A DNA stretch of 64,000 nucleotides from Siphonodentalium dalli (GCA_032622095.1 CP136061.1:13347287-13411286), one strand, 5' to 3'. Positions 45,901 through 48,276 are shown, counted from the first letter of the stretch. Program-made: numbers and translations. Notes: a model not told the origin generated them from the letters alone.

Positions 45901-48276
45901 GGAGAATGGGGGAAGGGGGGGGGGTAATTAAAGTACCATTTAAATACGAGATGTCAAAAGTGGCAAAGATAGGGATTTATCACTTTTTCTTCCAATGAGT
46001 TACCTTAAACTCCTAAACATGTCCTCCGAAATCACTAAACCATTGGATCTCACAGTGAGAGGTCCTTGTGTGAATAGGGACAGAGTTATGAGATTTAAAA
46101 CTACTCCTCCCCAACCCAAATACTTTATTCTTTCTTAAGACAAATTATTTGAGCTTTTGATTTCAAGTTGGGTACTGATATATGGATTAATTCCTGTGAT
46201 CATATCTTTGACAAATTATCAGTTATGGCTAGTCGCTATCGCCAAGGTATGGGTTAAACATCTGCCGATCGTGATCGGCCTCTCGTTTTATAGTGCCTTA
46301 ATATATGGTTTTAATAACAATCTATGCCATAAAATATGATTAAAAGACTATAATTCATCACCATTTGGAATGTCTGTGTCGCATAGAGGAATAGAAAACA
46401 GCTGAAATCATAAAATCATTTCCTCAGTGATGGATCCCAGAATGCAACATAATTCAAAGCTATAGTTTATTTTATATATAGAGTTATTCCCCTTCCATTA
46501 AAAATAATAGACTGTGTAGAAACTTCAGCACAGAACAGACATCGGTTTCTCAACAAAAACTTGTTCACAGTTTATTACTTCGAATAAGTTGATAATACAA
46601 TGTTTTGGAGCTTCCTCTTTCAAATGGTATATAATACGGCATATATTTTATATAAAATTATCTGGGGGTTTGAAAATTAAGTGGACCTTTTACTGTCAAA
46701 AGATCTGAATCGATTTAAGTTCTCCTCACTTCCAACAGATTTTTAGCCCTAACTTTATGTTAGCAAGAATAAAATATTAAAAAAATTGGATGAGAATAAG
46801 TAAATGTTTATTTATATTTGCCTAATCGAAACAAGTTTTATTTCTTAGTATATGTTTTGATCATCAGACGTGACTTCTACTATTTCAGGTCCATGATGTA
46901 TTCTGGGGAGTTGAAGTTCGAAAGAAGAACATCTTCCGCTCAGGTCGAGGGCGGGGTCCACAGTCTTCATTCGTAAGTGTTAGCATGTAAAGTTAATTAA
47001 GTCCACATTCGTAAGTGTTAGCATCCAAGTCGTAAGTGTTAGCATCCGAGTGAATTCACTCTCCATTCGTAAGTGTTAGCATCCGAGTGAATTAAGTCTT
47101 CATTCGTAAGTGTTAGCATCCAAGTCGTAAGTGTTAGCATCCGAGTGAATTAAGTCTCTATTCGTAAGTGTTAGCATCCGAGTGATTGATGAGTAGTTAT
47201 CCCATTGGAATTGTTCAAAAAAAAATTGCCTGTGAAACAAAGTTCTTTATAATATTCACTATAATGATTTGATAAATGTGTTCTTGTGTTACATTATACT
47301 AATGGGATCATAGTAGGGTGATTTTAGGGTGTAATTTAACTTCAGACATTATGACGTCACCCTGATAACAGTCCACTTCTCCATAATAACCAAGTCACTT
47401 CTCCCAATTTAAAACCTTTAGGCTGCTCCCTGTGTACCAGTCTAGTTAGAAGTGACTTCTTTAGGCTGGTCTCTGGATCATATGCATCCCGTTGACAACA
47501 AATGACGTTCCCTTCAACCATGAACAAATATATATATATATAAGCATCACTCATGACAAAGTAAGCCCTGTACATGTATGTTCCAGAATAAATCTTGTAA
47601 GTCTATTTTTAAATTCCCTGTTTTAGGACTGGTGGCATGTAATAAATACAGAACCACATGTGTGTTAATGGGTTTGTCGATATGGCACTTGCTCTTCTCA
47701 TTATATCCTTCGGCGCTAGCACTCGTGTCGCATCAACAAACCCATTAACTACTCATGTAGTTCTTTGTAAGTATTGACAGACCTGTTGATGTGGACACTT
47801 ACCTTCTCAGATCCATGAATTCATGTCCGCATGAAATTAAATAGCATTTTTTTGTAAAACTGAAAAATTGATGCCAACAAAATCAATGACATTCACCCCC
47901 TGATATTCACAGTATAATTTACCCTGCCATTCACAGTATATTCCCCCCCCCCCCCCCCCCCCCGATATTTACAGTATAATTTACCCTGCCATTCACAGTA
48001 TATTTTACCCCCCCCCCCCTCGCCATTCACAGTATATTTTACCCCCTCCCCCCGCCATTCACAGTATATTTTACTACCCCCCCTGCATTTCATAATATAT
48101 TTTACTACCCCCCCCCCCCCCCCTGCATTTCATAATATATTTTACTCCCTGCCATTCACAGTATATTTTACCCCCCCCCCCCCCCCCCCCCCCCGCCATT
48201 CACAGTATATTTTACTACCCCCCCTGCATTTCATAATATATTTTTGTCTTGCAGCTATGAGAAGAGATTATACTAA
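817..48276 (+). CDS. IMPDH: Inosine-5'-monophosphate dehydrogenase, 3' part of gene (nine exons)
   Basis: Join 817-919, 3963-4059, 7143-7233, 10333-10428, 12361-12504, 14906-15050, 30174-30317, 46889-46972, 48255-48276. All junctions are GT-AG and phases agree throughout. The product is about 308 residues plus stop, matching the C-terminal ~60% of animal IMPDH (about 514 aa). IMPDH oxidises IMP to XMP with NAD+, the committed step of GTP synthesis, as a cytosolic tetramer or octamer. Visible landmarks in order: [12 protein letters not shown], the substrate loop [12 protein letters not shown] with the catalytic Cys (codon 10413-10415), PVIADGGIS with the IMP-phosphate Asp/Gly, [11 protein letters not shown], the flap Arg-Tyr (SQSRYF), [10 protein letters not shown], and the C-terminus SYEKRLY. 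No frameshift or internal stop was seen in any exon, so the gene looks functional. The N-terminal exons and CBS domains are outside the window. IMPDH1 and IMPDH2 cannot be told apart from this part. Confidence 0.96.
1398..1740. repeat. Dispersed 'GAGTTATGGCCCTTTT' repeat, two units
   Basis: GTCTGTCTGCCTGTCCGACC start, then CCAATTTTCACCCGAGTTAT and CCAATTTTCATCAAGAGTTA TAGCCCTTTTA. Related pieces lie at 7555-7896/8759-8800 (split by a hAT-like element), 29570-29645, 35020-35045 and 60327-60445. Family identity unknown. Confidence 0.6.
2345..2503. mobile_element. TTAA MITE, family 2 (159 bp, shortened)
   Basis: TTAACCCTTTCATGATGGAG start, GCTGGTGCAGCATTAAAGAT arm, half-palindromes with CATTCTCTTACATATGCGAG, and an AGGAAGGGTTAA end. 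The middle is deleted relative to full copies. Confidence 0.8.
2500..3914. mobile_element. TTAA-flanked element, piggyBac-like (1415 bp)
   Basis: TTAA then GAGGGAGGTAAAGTGG at the left; CCACTTTACCTCCCTC then TTAA at the right (16-bp perfect TIR). No transposase. Its left TTAA is also the right TTAA of the palindromic MITE at 2345-2503. Its right end lies 48 bases before IMPDH exon 2. Confidence 0.8.
3963..4059 (+). CDS. IMPDH: IMPDH visible exon 2
   Basis: Acceptor TTTTTTCAG ends at 3962; donor GTAAGT at 4060. The exon reads (R)[17 protein letters not shown] then [15 protein letters not shown] and ends in phase 0. The true donor is the first of 25 tandem copies of a 46-bp unit containing the last 35 exon bases plus the first 11 intron bases. 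Use of any later donor would read [10 protein letters not shown] and then a stop. Only 48 bases separate the acceptor side from a TTAA-flanked insertion, so the branch site must be very close. Confidence 0.95.
4025..5204 (+). repeat. 46-bp tandem repeat of the IMPDH exon 2/intron 2 boundary, 25 copies
   Basis: The unit runs TGCTCGTATCAGCTGGTGTT to GGTAAGTGATGA, with period exactly 46. It holds the last 35 bases of exon 2 and a consensus donor GGTAAGT. An 8-base insertion (…GATGCTATGATGC…) recurs at 4301, 4631 and 4961, and a GAAGCTCG variant at 4161, 4491, 4821 and 5151. Both are spaced 330 bases apart (7 x 46 + 8), so a seven-unit block was itself amplified. The first copy is the functional exon end. 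Confidence 0.95.
5237..5415. repeat. Short tandem repeats, ~34 bp and ~28 bp
   Basis: TATTATGTATGGGGGGAGAG ... AACTTAGAATAC repeats, followed by CTTGGAATACTGTGTTTGTG repeats with drift between the two unit types. Confidence 0.8.
5457..6073. mobile_element. TA-flanked TIR element with internal minisatellite (617 bp)
   Basis: CCTTACTCGTATTTAAATTC and its inverse form TIRs of about 28 bases, extended by AGTACTATTTT / AAAATAGTAC. A TA dinucleotide lies on each side (5455-5456, 6074-6075), suggesting a Tc1/mariner-type MITE. The centre carries the 24-bp repeat at 5710-5905. Confidence 0.75.
5710..5908. repeat. 24-bp minisatellite, about eight copies
   Basis: The unit is ACTATCTCCAGCAATGACTC plus ATAC, very uniform (one CTC to CAC change). 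Because 24 is a multiple of 3, all frames stay open by chance; it is not evidence of a protein. Confidence 0.92.
6306..6559. mobile_element. Palindromic hAT-like MITE, compact copy with clean TSD (254 bp)
   Basis: Ends CAAGCCTTGAAATAG / CTATTTCAAGGCTTG with the exact 8-bp TSD TTCGTGTT (6298-6305 and 6560-6567). Two ~90-bp palindromes lie back to back with almost no centre. The TSD length sets the family as hAT-like. Confidence 0.88.
6831..7066. mobile_element. Family 2 MITE, decayed (lies in intron 2)
   Basis: ATAACCCTTTCATAACATGA start, GTGCAGCATTAAATATCCTG arm, two imperfect TATATGTGAG/CATATATAAGAG palindromes, and a TTCAGGAAGATCCCATCATG end. TTAA is lost at both ends. It ends about 77 bases before exon 3. 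Confidence 0.7.
7143..7233 (+). CDS. IMPDH: IMPDH visible exon 3
   Basis: Acceptor TTTTTCCAG ends at 7142; donor GTGAGA at 7234. It reads [20 protein letters not shown] then [10 protein letters not shown] and ends in phase 1, with Val completed by the next exon. DSSQGNS is the conserved NAD/IMP-site strand of IMPDH. Confidence 0.95.
7257..7470. mobile_element. Palindromic hAT-like MITE, decayed copy
   Basis: CAATCCTGGAGATATTGTGT start and CACACTATTTCCAGACTTG end; the inner palindromes are deleted in places. It starts only 24 bases after IMPDH exon 3. Confidence 0.75.
7555..8800. repeat. Dispersed 'GAGTTACAGCCCTTTTT' repeat, interrupted
   Basis: Two units (CAATTATTTTTACATGAGTT and CAATTATTTTCACATGAGTT) followed by ACAGCCCTTTTT, broken by the 7897-8758 element; joining the flanks restores the repeat. 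Confidence 0.65.
7897..8758. mobile_element. Non-autonomous hAT-like element (862 bp)
   Basis: TIRs are TAGGGGTGGGAAGATAC and GTATCTTCCCACCCCTA. The exact 8-bp TSD GTTACAGC is at 7889-7896 and 8759-8766. The interior starts and ends with repeated CGATAC/GTATCG motifs. The open frame at 8142-8399 has no similarity I recognise. The insertion splits a dispersed 'GAGTTACAGCCCTTTTT' repeat. Confidence 0.9.
8838..9619. mobile_element. Unclassified TIR element (~780 bp)
   Basis: CCTAAAAAAAAAGACGTTTG at the left pairs with CAAACGTCTTTTTTTTAGG at the right, and the pairing continues into GCTAAC/GTTAGC. No convincing TSD. Open frames inside (such as 9174-9518) show no known domain. Confidence 0.6.
9838..9903. 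mobile_element. Minimal 66-bp remnant of the palindromic hAT-like MITE
   Basis: CAAGCCTGGAAATAGTGTGT is followed almost directly by its inverse ACACACTATTTCCAGACTTG (first A from the arm), leaving only the two terminal arms. Confidence 0.75.
9934..10190. mobile_element. Family 2 MITE, inverse orientation
   Basis: TTTCCATGACTGGAGTTTCC at the left and GCACCAGCACAGCTTCTGTC plus GGAAAGGGTTA at the right, with two imperfect palindromes between. Lies in intron 3, about 140 bases before exon 4. Confidence 0.7.
10333..10428 (+). CDS. IMPDH: IMPDH visible exon 4 (catalytic cysteine)
   Basis: Acceptor TATTACAG ends at 10332; donor GTAAGC at 10429. It reads (V)[17 protein letters not shown] then [14 protein letters not shown]. 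The Cys codon at 10413-10415 is the nucleophile that forms the covalent E-XMP* intermediate in IMPDH. The potassium-binding loop GMGSGSIC is complete. Confidence 0.96.
10517..10965 (-). mobile_element. Truncated inverted copy of the Mutator-like element interior
   Basis: The reverse complement matches 49430-49830 (for example GCAAGTCAGACACAAGAGTT and GGAATTGTTCTC) with moderate divergence. Terminal repeats are missing, so it is a fragment within intron 4. Confidence 0.75.
10972..11297. repeat. 66-bp tandem repeat, about five copies
   Basis: The unit runs AGCGACTGGGTAGCAGCGGT, CTTACCGAGTCACCAAGGGA, GGTAAACCCTGCATGGAGTT, TGGGTA. It contains donor-like GGGTAAGC and GAGGTAAAC. Intron 4, directly before a TTAA MITE. 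Confidence 0.92.
11306..11680. mobile_element. TTAA palindromic MITE, family 1 (375 bp)
   Basis: TTAACCCTTTACCCAAG at the left and GGGTAAAGGGTTAA at the right. Two inverted copies of the 68-bp palindrome flank a T/A-rich spacer. It is inserted next to a fragment of the 8-bp-TSD palindromic MITE family (11681-11825) in intron 4. Confidence 0.9.
11681..11825. mobile_element. Internal fragment of the palindromic hAT-like MITE
   Basis: GTTGGTGATGTTAGCCGTTA through GGGATATAGAAACTGAACAG to GATGAGGCCTAAGCAGAATG equals the centre of longer copies such as 30425-30870; the ends are missing. Confidence 0.7.
11826..12302. repeat. 68-bp tandem repeat, seven copies, decaying toward exon 5
   Basis: Unit GTTGAACTTATTATCTGAAC, ATTTCCTATGGGATAACCAC, TCATCAATGATGCTTTAGTG, TAGAAAGT. 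Period 68 (11831, 11899, ...). The last two copies are diverged and the array ends about 60 bases before exon 5. Confidence 0.92.
12361..12504 (+). CDS. IMPDH: IMPDH visible exon 5
   Basis: Acceptor TTGATTGCAG ends at 12360; donor GTAAGA at 12505. It reads (V)[47 protein letters not shown]. It carries the IMP phosphate-binding ADGG loop. A decayed copy of its 3' half lies about 80 bases downstream, at 12584-12640. Confidence 0.96.
12584..12640 (+). pseudogene. Decayed partial copy of IMPDH exon 5 3' end
   Basis: GCTGATGGC, CATCTCAA, TTGTCAAAGCTCTGTGCCTC and AATTCAAATTGGGCTGATG repeat, in order, the 3' part of exon 5 and the start of intron 5 (12445-12533). The stretch holding the end of the exon and the splice donor is deleted, so it cannot be spliced as an exon. 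A shorter third piece (ATGGCACATCTCGACTG) follows at about 12644. Confidence 0.8.
12661..13082. mobile_element. Palindromic hAT-like MITE, longer copy in intron 5
   Basis: TGTGTCATTTGCAGAATGAG start (outer tip lost in the exon 5 relic), internal GGGATATAGAAACTGAACAG, and end TATTTTCAAGGCTTG. Confidence 0.8.
13157..13358. repeat. 103-bp direct duplication
   Basis: CCCATTCAGTAATAGTATAA through CTATGTTCCAATATGTTT occurs twice with period 103 and virtually no differences. It contains an acceptor-like CTATATTGCAG in each copy. Confidence 0.9.
13456..13508 (+). pseudogene. Decayed copy of IMPDH exon 6, cut by a hAT-like insertion
   Basis: After an AG acceptor (TTCCATTATAG, ending 13455) the sequence reads (V)[17 protein letters not shown], a diverged copy of the true exon 6 start [18 protein letters not shown]. 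It is then interrupted by the terminal repeat of a hAT-like element whose first three bases TAG make an in-frame stop. The rest of the exon (flap region) is absent. Upstream intron bases also resemble those before the real exon 6, so the copy includes intron sequence. Confidence 0.85.
13509..14842. mobile_element. Non-autonomous hAT-like element in the exon 6 relic (1334 bp)
   Basis: TIRs TAGTGCTGAAACG / CGTTTCAGCACTA, with CCGGTT/AACCGG motifs inside both ends. The flanking 8-mers ATTATTCC and AATATCCC match at 6 of 8 positions, an aged TSD. It truncates the exon 6 copy and ends 63 bases before the true exon 6. Confidence 0.8.
14906..15050 (+). CDS. IMPDH: IMPDH visible exon 6 (flap)
   Basis: Acceptor GTATTACAG ends at 14905; donor GTACCA at 15051. 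It reads (V)[47 protein letters not shown], ending in phase 2. The Arg-Tyr pair of the mobile flap (codons 15040-15045), which activates water for hydrolysis, is present. The donor is a weak match to consensus and precedes a 15.1 kb intron. Confidence 0.95.
15345..15530. repeat. Dispersed repeat, copy 1 (pair with 18003-18190)
   Basis: TATGATGTTGGTTATGTT ... TAACGGTTACTAGGCAACTA ... CAATTATAGCATAT aligns in the same orientation with 18015-18195, with moderate divergence. Confidence 0.75.
15590..16087 (+). mobile_element. Possible Helitron-like element end containing the 122-bp repeats
   Basis: The right end shows a short hairpin GCCCG-GACAACGT-CGGGC followed seven bases later by CTAG and then T, which fits the Helitron 3' rule (hairpin, CTRR, T). 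The left border TCTCATATATATTTTG is only suggestive. No Rep/helicase is present. Confidence 0.35.
15654..16045. repeat. 122-bp tandem repeat, about three copies
   Basis: Unit CGGGTCGCCGAGCCCGTGCG, CTTCGCGCATGCGCAGACCA, GATCTCGGAAACGGGTGGAG, CTTGAAATTTGGTATGTGAA. Period 122 (15841 and 15963). GC-rich compared with its surroundings. Confidence 0.9.
16090..17890. other. Intron 6 segment, no gene recognised
   Basis: A mixed stretch with relatively many CG dinucleotides (CACGTGATCGATCACGTG at about 16253). Small open frames at 17353-17720 show no known domain. Possibly decayed transposon interior. Confidence 0.4.
17895..17971. repeat. Perfect 37-bp hairpin
   Basis: GGGAGACATTGAGATTTGTC plus ACCCGCTCGAGAACGGA is followed by CAT and the exact reverse complement. 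Partly related sequence (GGGCGACAAATCACACTGTC and GACCCGGGAGACATTG) lies at 17000-17055. Probably a foldback MITE. Confidence 0.9.
18003..18195. repeat. Dispersed repeat, copy 2; target of the Mutator-like insertion
   Basis: GTGATGTTGGTTATGTTCAA ... TAACGGTTACTAGACAACTA ... CTACAATTATAGTGTATAT. The 18200-23922 element inserted at its right end. Confidence 0.75.
20259..22739 (+). CDS. hAT superfamily transposase, intact ORF (826 aa)
   Basis: A single open frame of normal hAT length. N-terminal zinc-binding motif: Cys31, Cys34, His75, His82 (C-x2-C ... H-x6-H, TTF/BED-like). RNase H-like core: Asp206 in LFYDGSSS, Asp275 in [10 protein letters not shown] (69 residues apart, close to the spacing in hAT enzymes such as Hermes), and Glu679 in [16 protein letters not shown], the conserved C-terminal hAT block. 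The [11 protein letters not shown] motif follows the second Asp, as usual in hATs. The C-terminus has a basic stretch ([13 protein letters not shown], possible nuclear signal) and an acidic Ser/Asp tail. It cuts and pastes its own element at 15-bp terminal repeats lying about 1 kb on either side. It resembles the ZNF862/C17orf113-like hAT group by style (inference). All three acidic residues are present, so activity is plausible. Confidence 0.93.
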   Translation: MVKKKTVDGWELGCIQYELEGDGDTVKNVYCSLCREFGQSQMRGPFMKMKGAVDKISEKWIEGTTNIKKSSAVDHIAKSTMHRIAMTGNKDQNDGNGPDKQNENNTATPQITIPQLVAKITLAQRHQLTKKFQLVHYLAVKCRPLQDYTSFMKFEKDVHHVDIGGGYADRRAAKTMLKFIADHIREEGITRPLNEGSSHYFSLFYDGSSSAKAKDEKEVYVIKTCQNGAARFHIASLEEPTDTNAPGLKQSLDQSMRKLNFNFDRKTRQVGNGSDGAAVNIALFKLEKEELGPHLIKGWCANHKAELGIHDAFKNASLNTQCEEIMGNMFQFFKKATLKWRLFKRQAEFLEIRHLKYKRVSGTRWVAHQVDCTLNFLRNMPILLGFLHQQISKPHNKTMKDAAPTMQGHLKLASDLKVLIYLAIRHDILAYLSPFSQMLENRKLLAPEAITAMKNSINVIKSLHDILLDKGHSSFYVEHLFPTISKFILPYLEDDDVGMAQRETRQDSDNAKGNSLDDTVNELEDKKQMFHGYAMSNKLQLSLGKVASEITGVLGKLTVNLNDRFADFLENPIILAAAKILNTKLYKYSSRDDILQDVKVIAGHFEYILKANGCDLPRLSQEFSCLYSHITTFLSEASNEQAWQQMFLLAGPDSQMNIDNILHIAEICIVLPISSADIERVFSSFARILSKDRLSLTNSSLETLLIVRHNNFDGFIASEYDPIIDKFLSQHPDGSTRKRKARVEGHKKHTRISKHARTGCAKQNCLFLHKDYEQHHEAVVDDDPNVNSTKCAESDENDSDFTVSDIDLNEISSSDSDSEDSDSDVN
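22864..23168. mobile_element. Small TIR element nested in the hAT 3' region
   Basis: TTGAAGGGGTAACTCTCA at the left faces TGAGAGTTACCCCTTCAG at the right, with further inverted pairing AGTGCCGAAGGGTACAC / GTGTGCACTTCGGCACT. This is about 305 bp with no ORF, between the transposase stop and the hAT right end. No clear TSD was seen; it could also be a structural part of the hAT. Confidence 0.55.
24230..25326. mobile_element. hAT-like element with BED-finger remnant (1097 bp)
   Basis: TIRs TAGAGATGGGCGGTT / AACCGCCCATCTCTA with the exact 8-bp TSD ACATCCAC (24222-24229 and 25327-25334). Inside the ends are repeated CGGTTTCGGTT / AACCGAAACCG motifs. Near 24376-24470 one frame reads [13 protein letters not shown] and the next frame [13 protein letters not shown], together the start of a BED zinc finger broken by a frameshift. 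It is a deletion derivative of an autonomous BED-hAT. Confidence 0.9.
25575..25682. repeat. Short tandem repeat, three copies of ~38 bp
   Basis: TGTCCGATTCAGCATCGAGA GTGCCTGTGTTTC type unit, three copies with small changes. Confidence 0.85.
25884..26140. mobile_element. TTAA MITE, family 2 (257 bp)
   Basis: TTAACCCTTTCACCACAGGA start and TTCGTGGAAGAGTTAA end. Two diverged copies of the CATTCTCTTATATATGCGAG palindrome. Confidence 0.82.
26545..27044. mobile_element. hAT-like MITE (500 bp)
   Basis: Left CAGGGATTTTTC and right AAAAAATCCCTG are hAT-style CAGGG termini, with GGGTCCGG/CCGGACCC pairing further in. It is inserted within a short tandem repeat (ACGCTGTAAAAACAAAGG on both sides), so the TSD is blurred. 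Confidence 0.65.
27045..27178. repeat. Tandem repeat, three copies of ~46 bp
   Basis: ACAAAGGATGTCCCGATTGT GCTCTATAATAATACAA repeated; the hAT-like MITE at 26545-27044 inserted at its left margin. Confidence 0.85.
27557..28399. mobile_element. Palindromic hAT-like MITE interrupted by a TTAA MITE
   Basis: CACAGGCCTGGATATTGTGT start, AGAGGGTGAATTTGGTG palindrome, then the family 1 insertion at 27653-28117, then the shared centre and end GTTATATCCAGCCTC. Confidence 0.78.
27653..28117. mobile_element. TTAA palindromic MITE, family 1 (465 bp), nested
   Basis: TTAA at both ends with CCCTTTACCCAACAG and TTGTTGGGTAAAGGG. It carries both palindromes and the long unique arm (CAATGTGGTCAAGGAGCCGG). 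It is inserted inside another MITE (27557-28399), splitting its AATTCACCCTCT motif. Confidence 0.9.
29060..29342. repeat. 53-bp minisatellite, about five copies
   Basis: Unit AAATGGGGTGGGAGGGTGAA, TTTTATTATTTTATGTTTTA, TTCTTCCTGACAT; copies nearly identical. Confidence 0.93.
29798..30121. mobile_element. Palindromic hAT-like MITE just upstream of IMPDH exon 7
   Basis: Ends CAAGTCTGGATATACC and ACTATTTGCAGGCTTG with two palindromes. Its right end is 52 bases before exon 7. Confidence 0.85.
30174..30317 (+). CDS. IMPDH: IMPDH visible exon 7
   Basis: Acceptor CTATTTCCAG ends at 30173; donor GTATAG at 30318. It reads (S)[47 protein letters not shown] and ends in phase 2. The acceptor lies only 52 bases after the end of a palindromic MITE. 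The donor is again weak and precedes a 16.6 kb intron. Confidence 0.95.
30425..30870. mobile_element. Palindromic hAT-like MITE, near-complete reference copy (446 bp)
   Basis: Ends CAAGCCTGCAAACAG / TTATTTGCAGGCTTG, flanked by GTCACAGA and GTCACAGC (7 of 8 bases). Two ~90-bp palindromes flank a centre with GGGATATAGAAACTTCCCAG. Confidence 0.87.
30893..31007 (+). mobile_element. Possible second tRNA-like SINE fragment
   Basis: GTGGGTTCGAACCTG is a B-box match beside TTTCCGGAATGGCAGATCAA; no good A box. Weak. Confidence 0.3.
31008..31150 (+). mobile_element. tRNA-derived SINE-like head
   Basis: GTCCCCATAGCCGAGGTGGT resembles a Pol III A box and GCGGGTTCGAACCCTGG 52 bases on is a perfect B box. 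The sequence between is longer than a standard tRNA and the acceptor stem does not close, so it is a SINE head and not a tRNA gene. Its 3' limit is unclear. Confidence 0.55.
31262..31412. repeat. Two-copy tandem duplication of ~75 bp
   Basis: GTCCGTGCCTCCGTGATATA ... AAGGTACAGTATTATGGACT CGGAATATTACTCAT occurs twice; the palindromic bases include TATATATA. Confidence 0.8.
31574..32817. mobile_element. Non-autonomous hAT-like element (1244 bp)
   Basis: TIRs TAGTGCTGGGCGGTATT / AATACCGCCCAGCACTA with the exact 8-bp TSD TCAGAGGT (31566-31573 and 32818-32825). Subterminal TACCGCGGTA and ACGGTAACGGT repeats. No transposase frame. Intron 7. Confidence 0.9.
32928..33325. mobile_element. TTAA palindromic MITE, family 1 (right TTAA lost)
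   Basis: TTAACCCTTTACCCAAC at the left; the right end reads GGGTAAAGGGATAT, so the terminal TTAA has mutated. Two palindromes. Intron 7. Confidence 0.85.
33500..34720. repeat. 44-bp satellite, roughly 28 copies
   Basis: Unit AAATGAGATATAATACACCA, ATGTAGAGGCGTACATCCGG, ATTT. The left part is homogeneous (AGGCGTACAT). The right part (after about 34320) uses AGGCCTACAT and mixes 44-bp with shortened ~34-bp units. Open frames on either strand are chance. Confidence 0.95.
35444..35648. mobile_element. TTAA MITE, family 2 (205 bp)
   Basis: TTAACCCATTCATGATGGGA start and CCAGTCATGGAAGTGTTAA end; one palindrome and part of a second. Confidence 0.8.
36122..36199. mobile_element. Fragment of the palindromic hAT-like MITE (right end)
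   Basis: GGGATAGTGTCACTAAATTC, ACCCTCCGGGGACTTCATTC and ACACACTATTTGCAGTCTTA match the right end of full copies. Confidence 0.75.
36367..37576. mobile_element. Non-autonomous hAT-like element (1210 bp)
   Basis: Ends TAAGGGCCTACGAA and TTCGCAGGCCCCTA form short imperfect TIRs, with TCGAATTGAAT-type motifs inside both ends. Flanking 8-mers AAATAGAC and GAATAGCC match at 6 of 8. No coding frame recognised. Intron 7. Confidence 0.75.
37866..38217. mobile_element. Palindromic hAT-like MITE, left end truncated
   Basis: Begins inside the left palindrome (AATTCCCCCTCTGGGACCTC), has the full centre in inverse sense, and ends TACTATTTCAAGGCTTG. Confidence 0.8.
38388..40655. repeat. 19-bp satellite, about 119 copies
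   Basis: Unit GTATAACAGYACACTRTGG. Variants are ATGGGTATAAC, GTGGATATAAC and a deletion form CACTGGATATAAC. C at the Y position dominates the first third and T the last third. The apparent [12 protein letters not shown] protein on the minus strand is the repeat read in frame. Confidence 0.97.
40656..42805. other. 2.15 kb unique sequence between two blocks of one satellite
   Basis: No gene recognised. It contains degenerate ~50-bp repeats at 40940-41245, a short AGTAGTAACAGGTAGTAAAG tandem at 41528-41592, and AT-rich sequence. It ends in AAAAAAAAAAAAAA immediately before the satellite resumes, as an insertion with a poly-A tail would. No TSD beyond the satellite itself can be judged. Confidence 0.5.
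40940..41245. repeat. Degenerate ~50-bp repeats
   Basis: Blocks such as CGATGACCCAGTCAGCAAGG, CGGTGCCTCAACCGGTAAGG and CGGTGCTTCAACCAGCAAGG alternate with ATGGAGGGGACC. Much more diverged than the neighbouring satellite. Confidence 0.6.
42806..43165. repeat. 19-bp satellite, second block, about 19 copies
   Basis: Same unit and orientation as the block at 38388-40655, entirely of the GTACACT type found at that block's right end. It begins after an A14 run. Confidence 0.96.
43330..43403. repeat. 19-bp tandem, four copies
   Basis: TCTGTGATATTATGTGACG type unit repeated four times with one A/G change. Confidence 0.85.
43610..43751. repeat. Imperfect foldback element (142 bp)
   Basis: ATACACACATAGTTATTCTG and CAGAAACACTATGTGTGTAT pair, as do AAATTTACACCACTCGCGGG and CCCACTGCTGGTGTAAATTT. 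A MITE-like hairpin. Confidence 0.75.
43795..44046. mobile_element. TTAA palindromic MITE, family 1, single-palindrome form (252 bp)
   Basis: TTAA ends with CCCTTTACCCAACAG and TTGGGTAAAGGG. Only one palindrome is present; the spacer and second palindrome are absent, as if lost by recombination between the two copies. Confidence 0.85.
44515..44722. repeat. 208-bp near-perfect palindrome
   Basis: TAATGCCCTAATTAATCTAC ... ATTCATCGGAAAGCTCTC, a 3-base ATC centre, then the reverse complement with only a few mismatches and one one-base gap. No spacer. The 75-codon open frame across it is a by-product. Confidence 0.92.
44723..46888. other. 3' part of intron 7, nothing recognised
   Basis: AT-rich, without strong repeats. 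Isolated TTAACCCTTT-type ends at about 45226 and 45374. A sequence at 46227-46290 (CATCTGCCGATCGTGATCGG) recurs at about 61110. Confidence 0.5.
46889..46972 (+). CDS. IMPDH: IMPDH visible exon 8
   Basis: Acceptor CTATTTCAG ends at 46888; donor GTAAGT at 46973. It reads (R)[16 protein letters not shown] then [11 protein letters not shown] and ends in phase 2. The exon end and donor are re-copied six more times in the first 200 bases of the intron. Reading through the true donor gives an immediate TAA. Confidence 0.95.
46968..47183 (+). repeat. Tandem copies of the IMPDH exon 8/intron 8 donor, seven copies
   Basis: CATTCGTAAGTGTTAGCATC recurs with alternating 37- and 21-base spacing. GT positions are 46973 (true donor), 47011, 47032, 47069, 47106, 47127 and 47164. 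Units are linked by CCGAGTGAATTAAGTCT. Confidence 0.9.
47651..47767. repeat. Imperfect inverted repeat in intron 8
   Basis: AGAACCACATGTGTGTTAAT GGGTTTGT pairs with ACAAACCCATTAACTACTCA TGTAGTTCT. Probable MITE remnant. Confidence 0.7.
47895..48240. repeat. Poly-C / CATTCACAGTATATTTTACC repeats before the last exon
   Basis: Six to eight copies of CATTCACAGTATATTTTAC or GCATTTCATAATATATTTTAC, separated by C runs of 7 to about 24. They run to 14 bases before the IMPDH terminal acceptor. Confidence 0.9.
48255..48276 (+). CDS. IMPDH: IMPDH last coding exon
   Basis: Acceptor TCTTGCAG ends at 48254. The exon reads (S)YEKRLY followed by TAA at 48274-48276, the expected C-terminus of animal IMPDH (SYEKRLF in vertebrates). 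The exon is recognisable only through this conserved tail and its phase. The upstream intron end is unusually C-rich. Confidence 0.92.
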
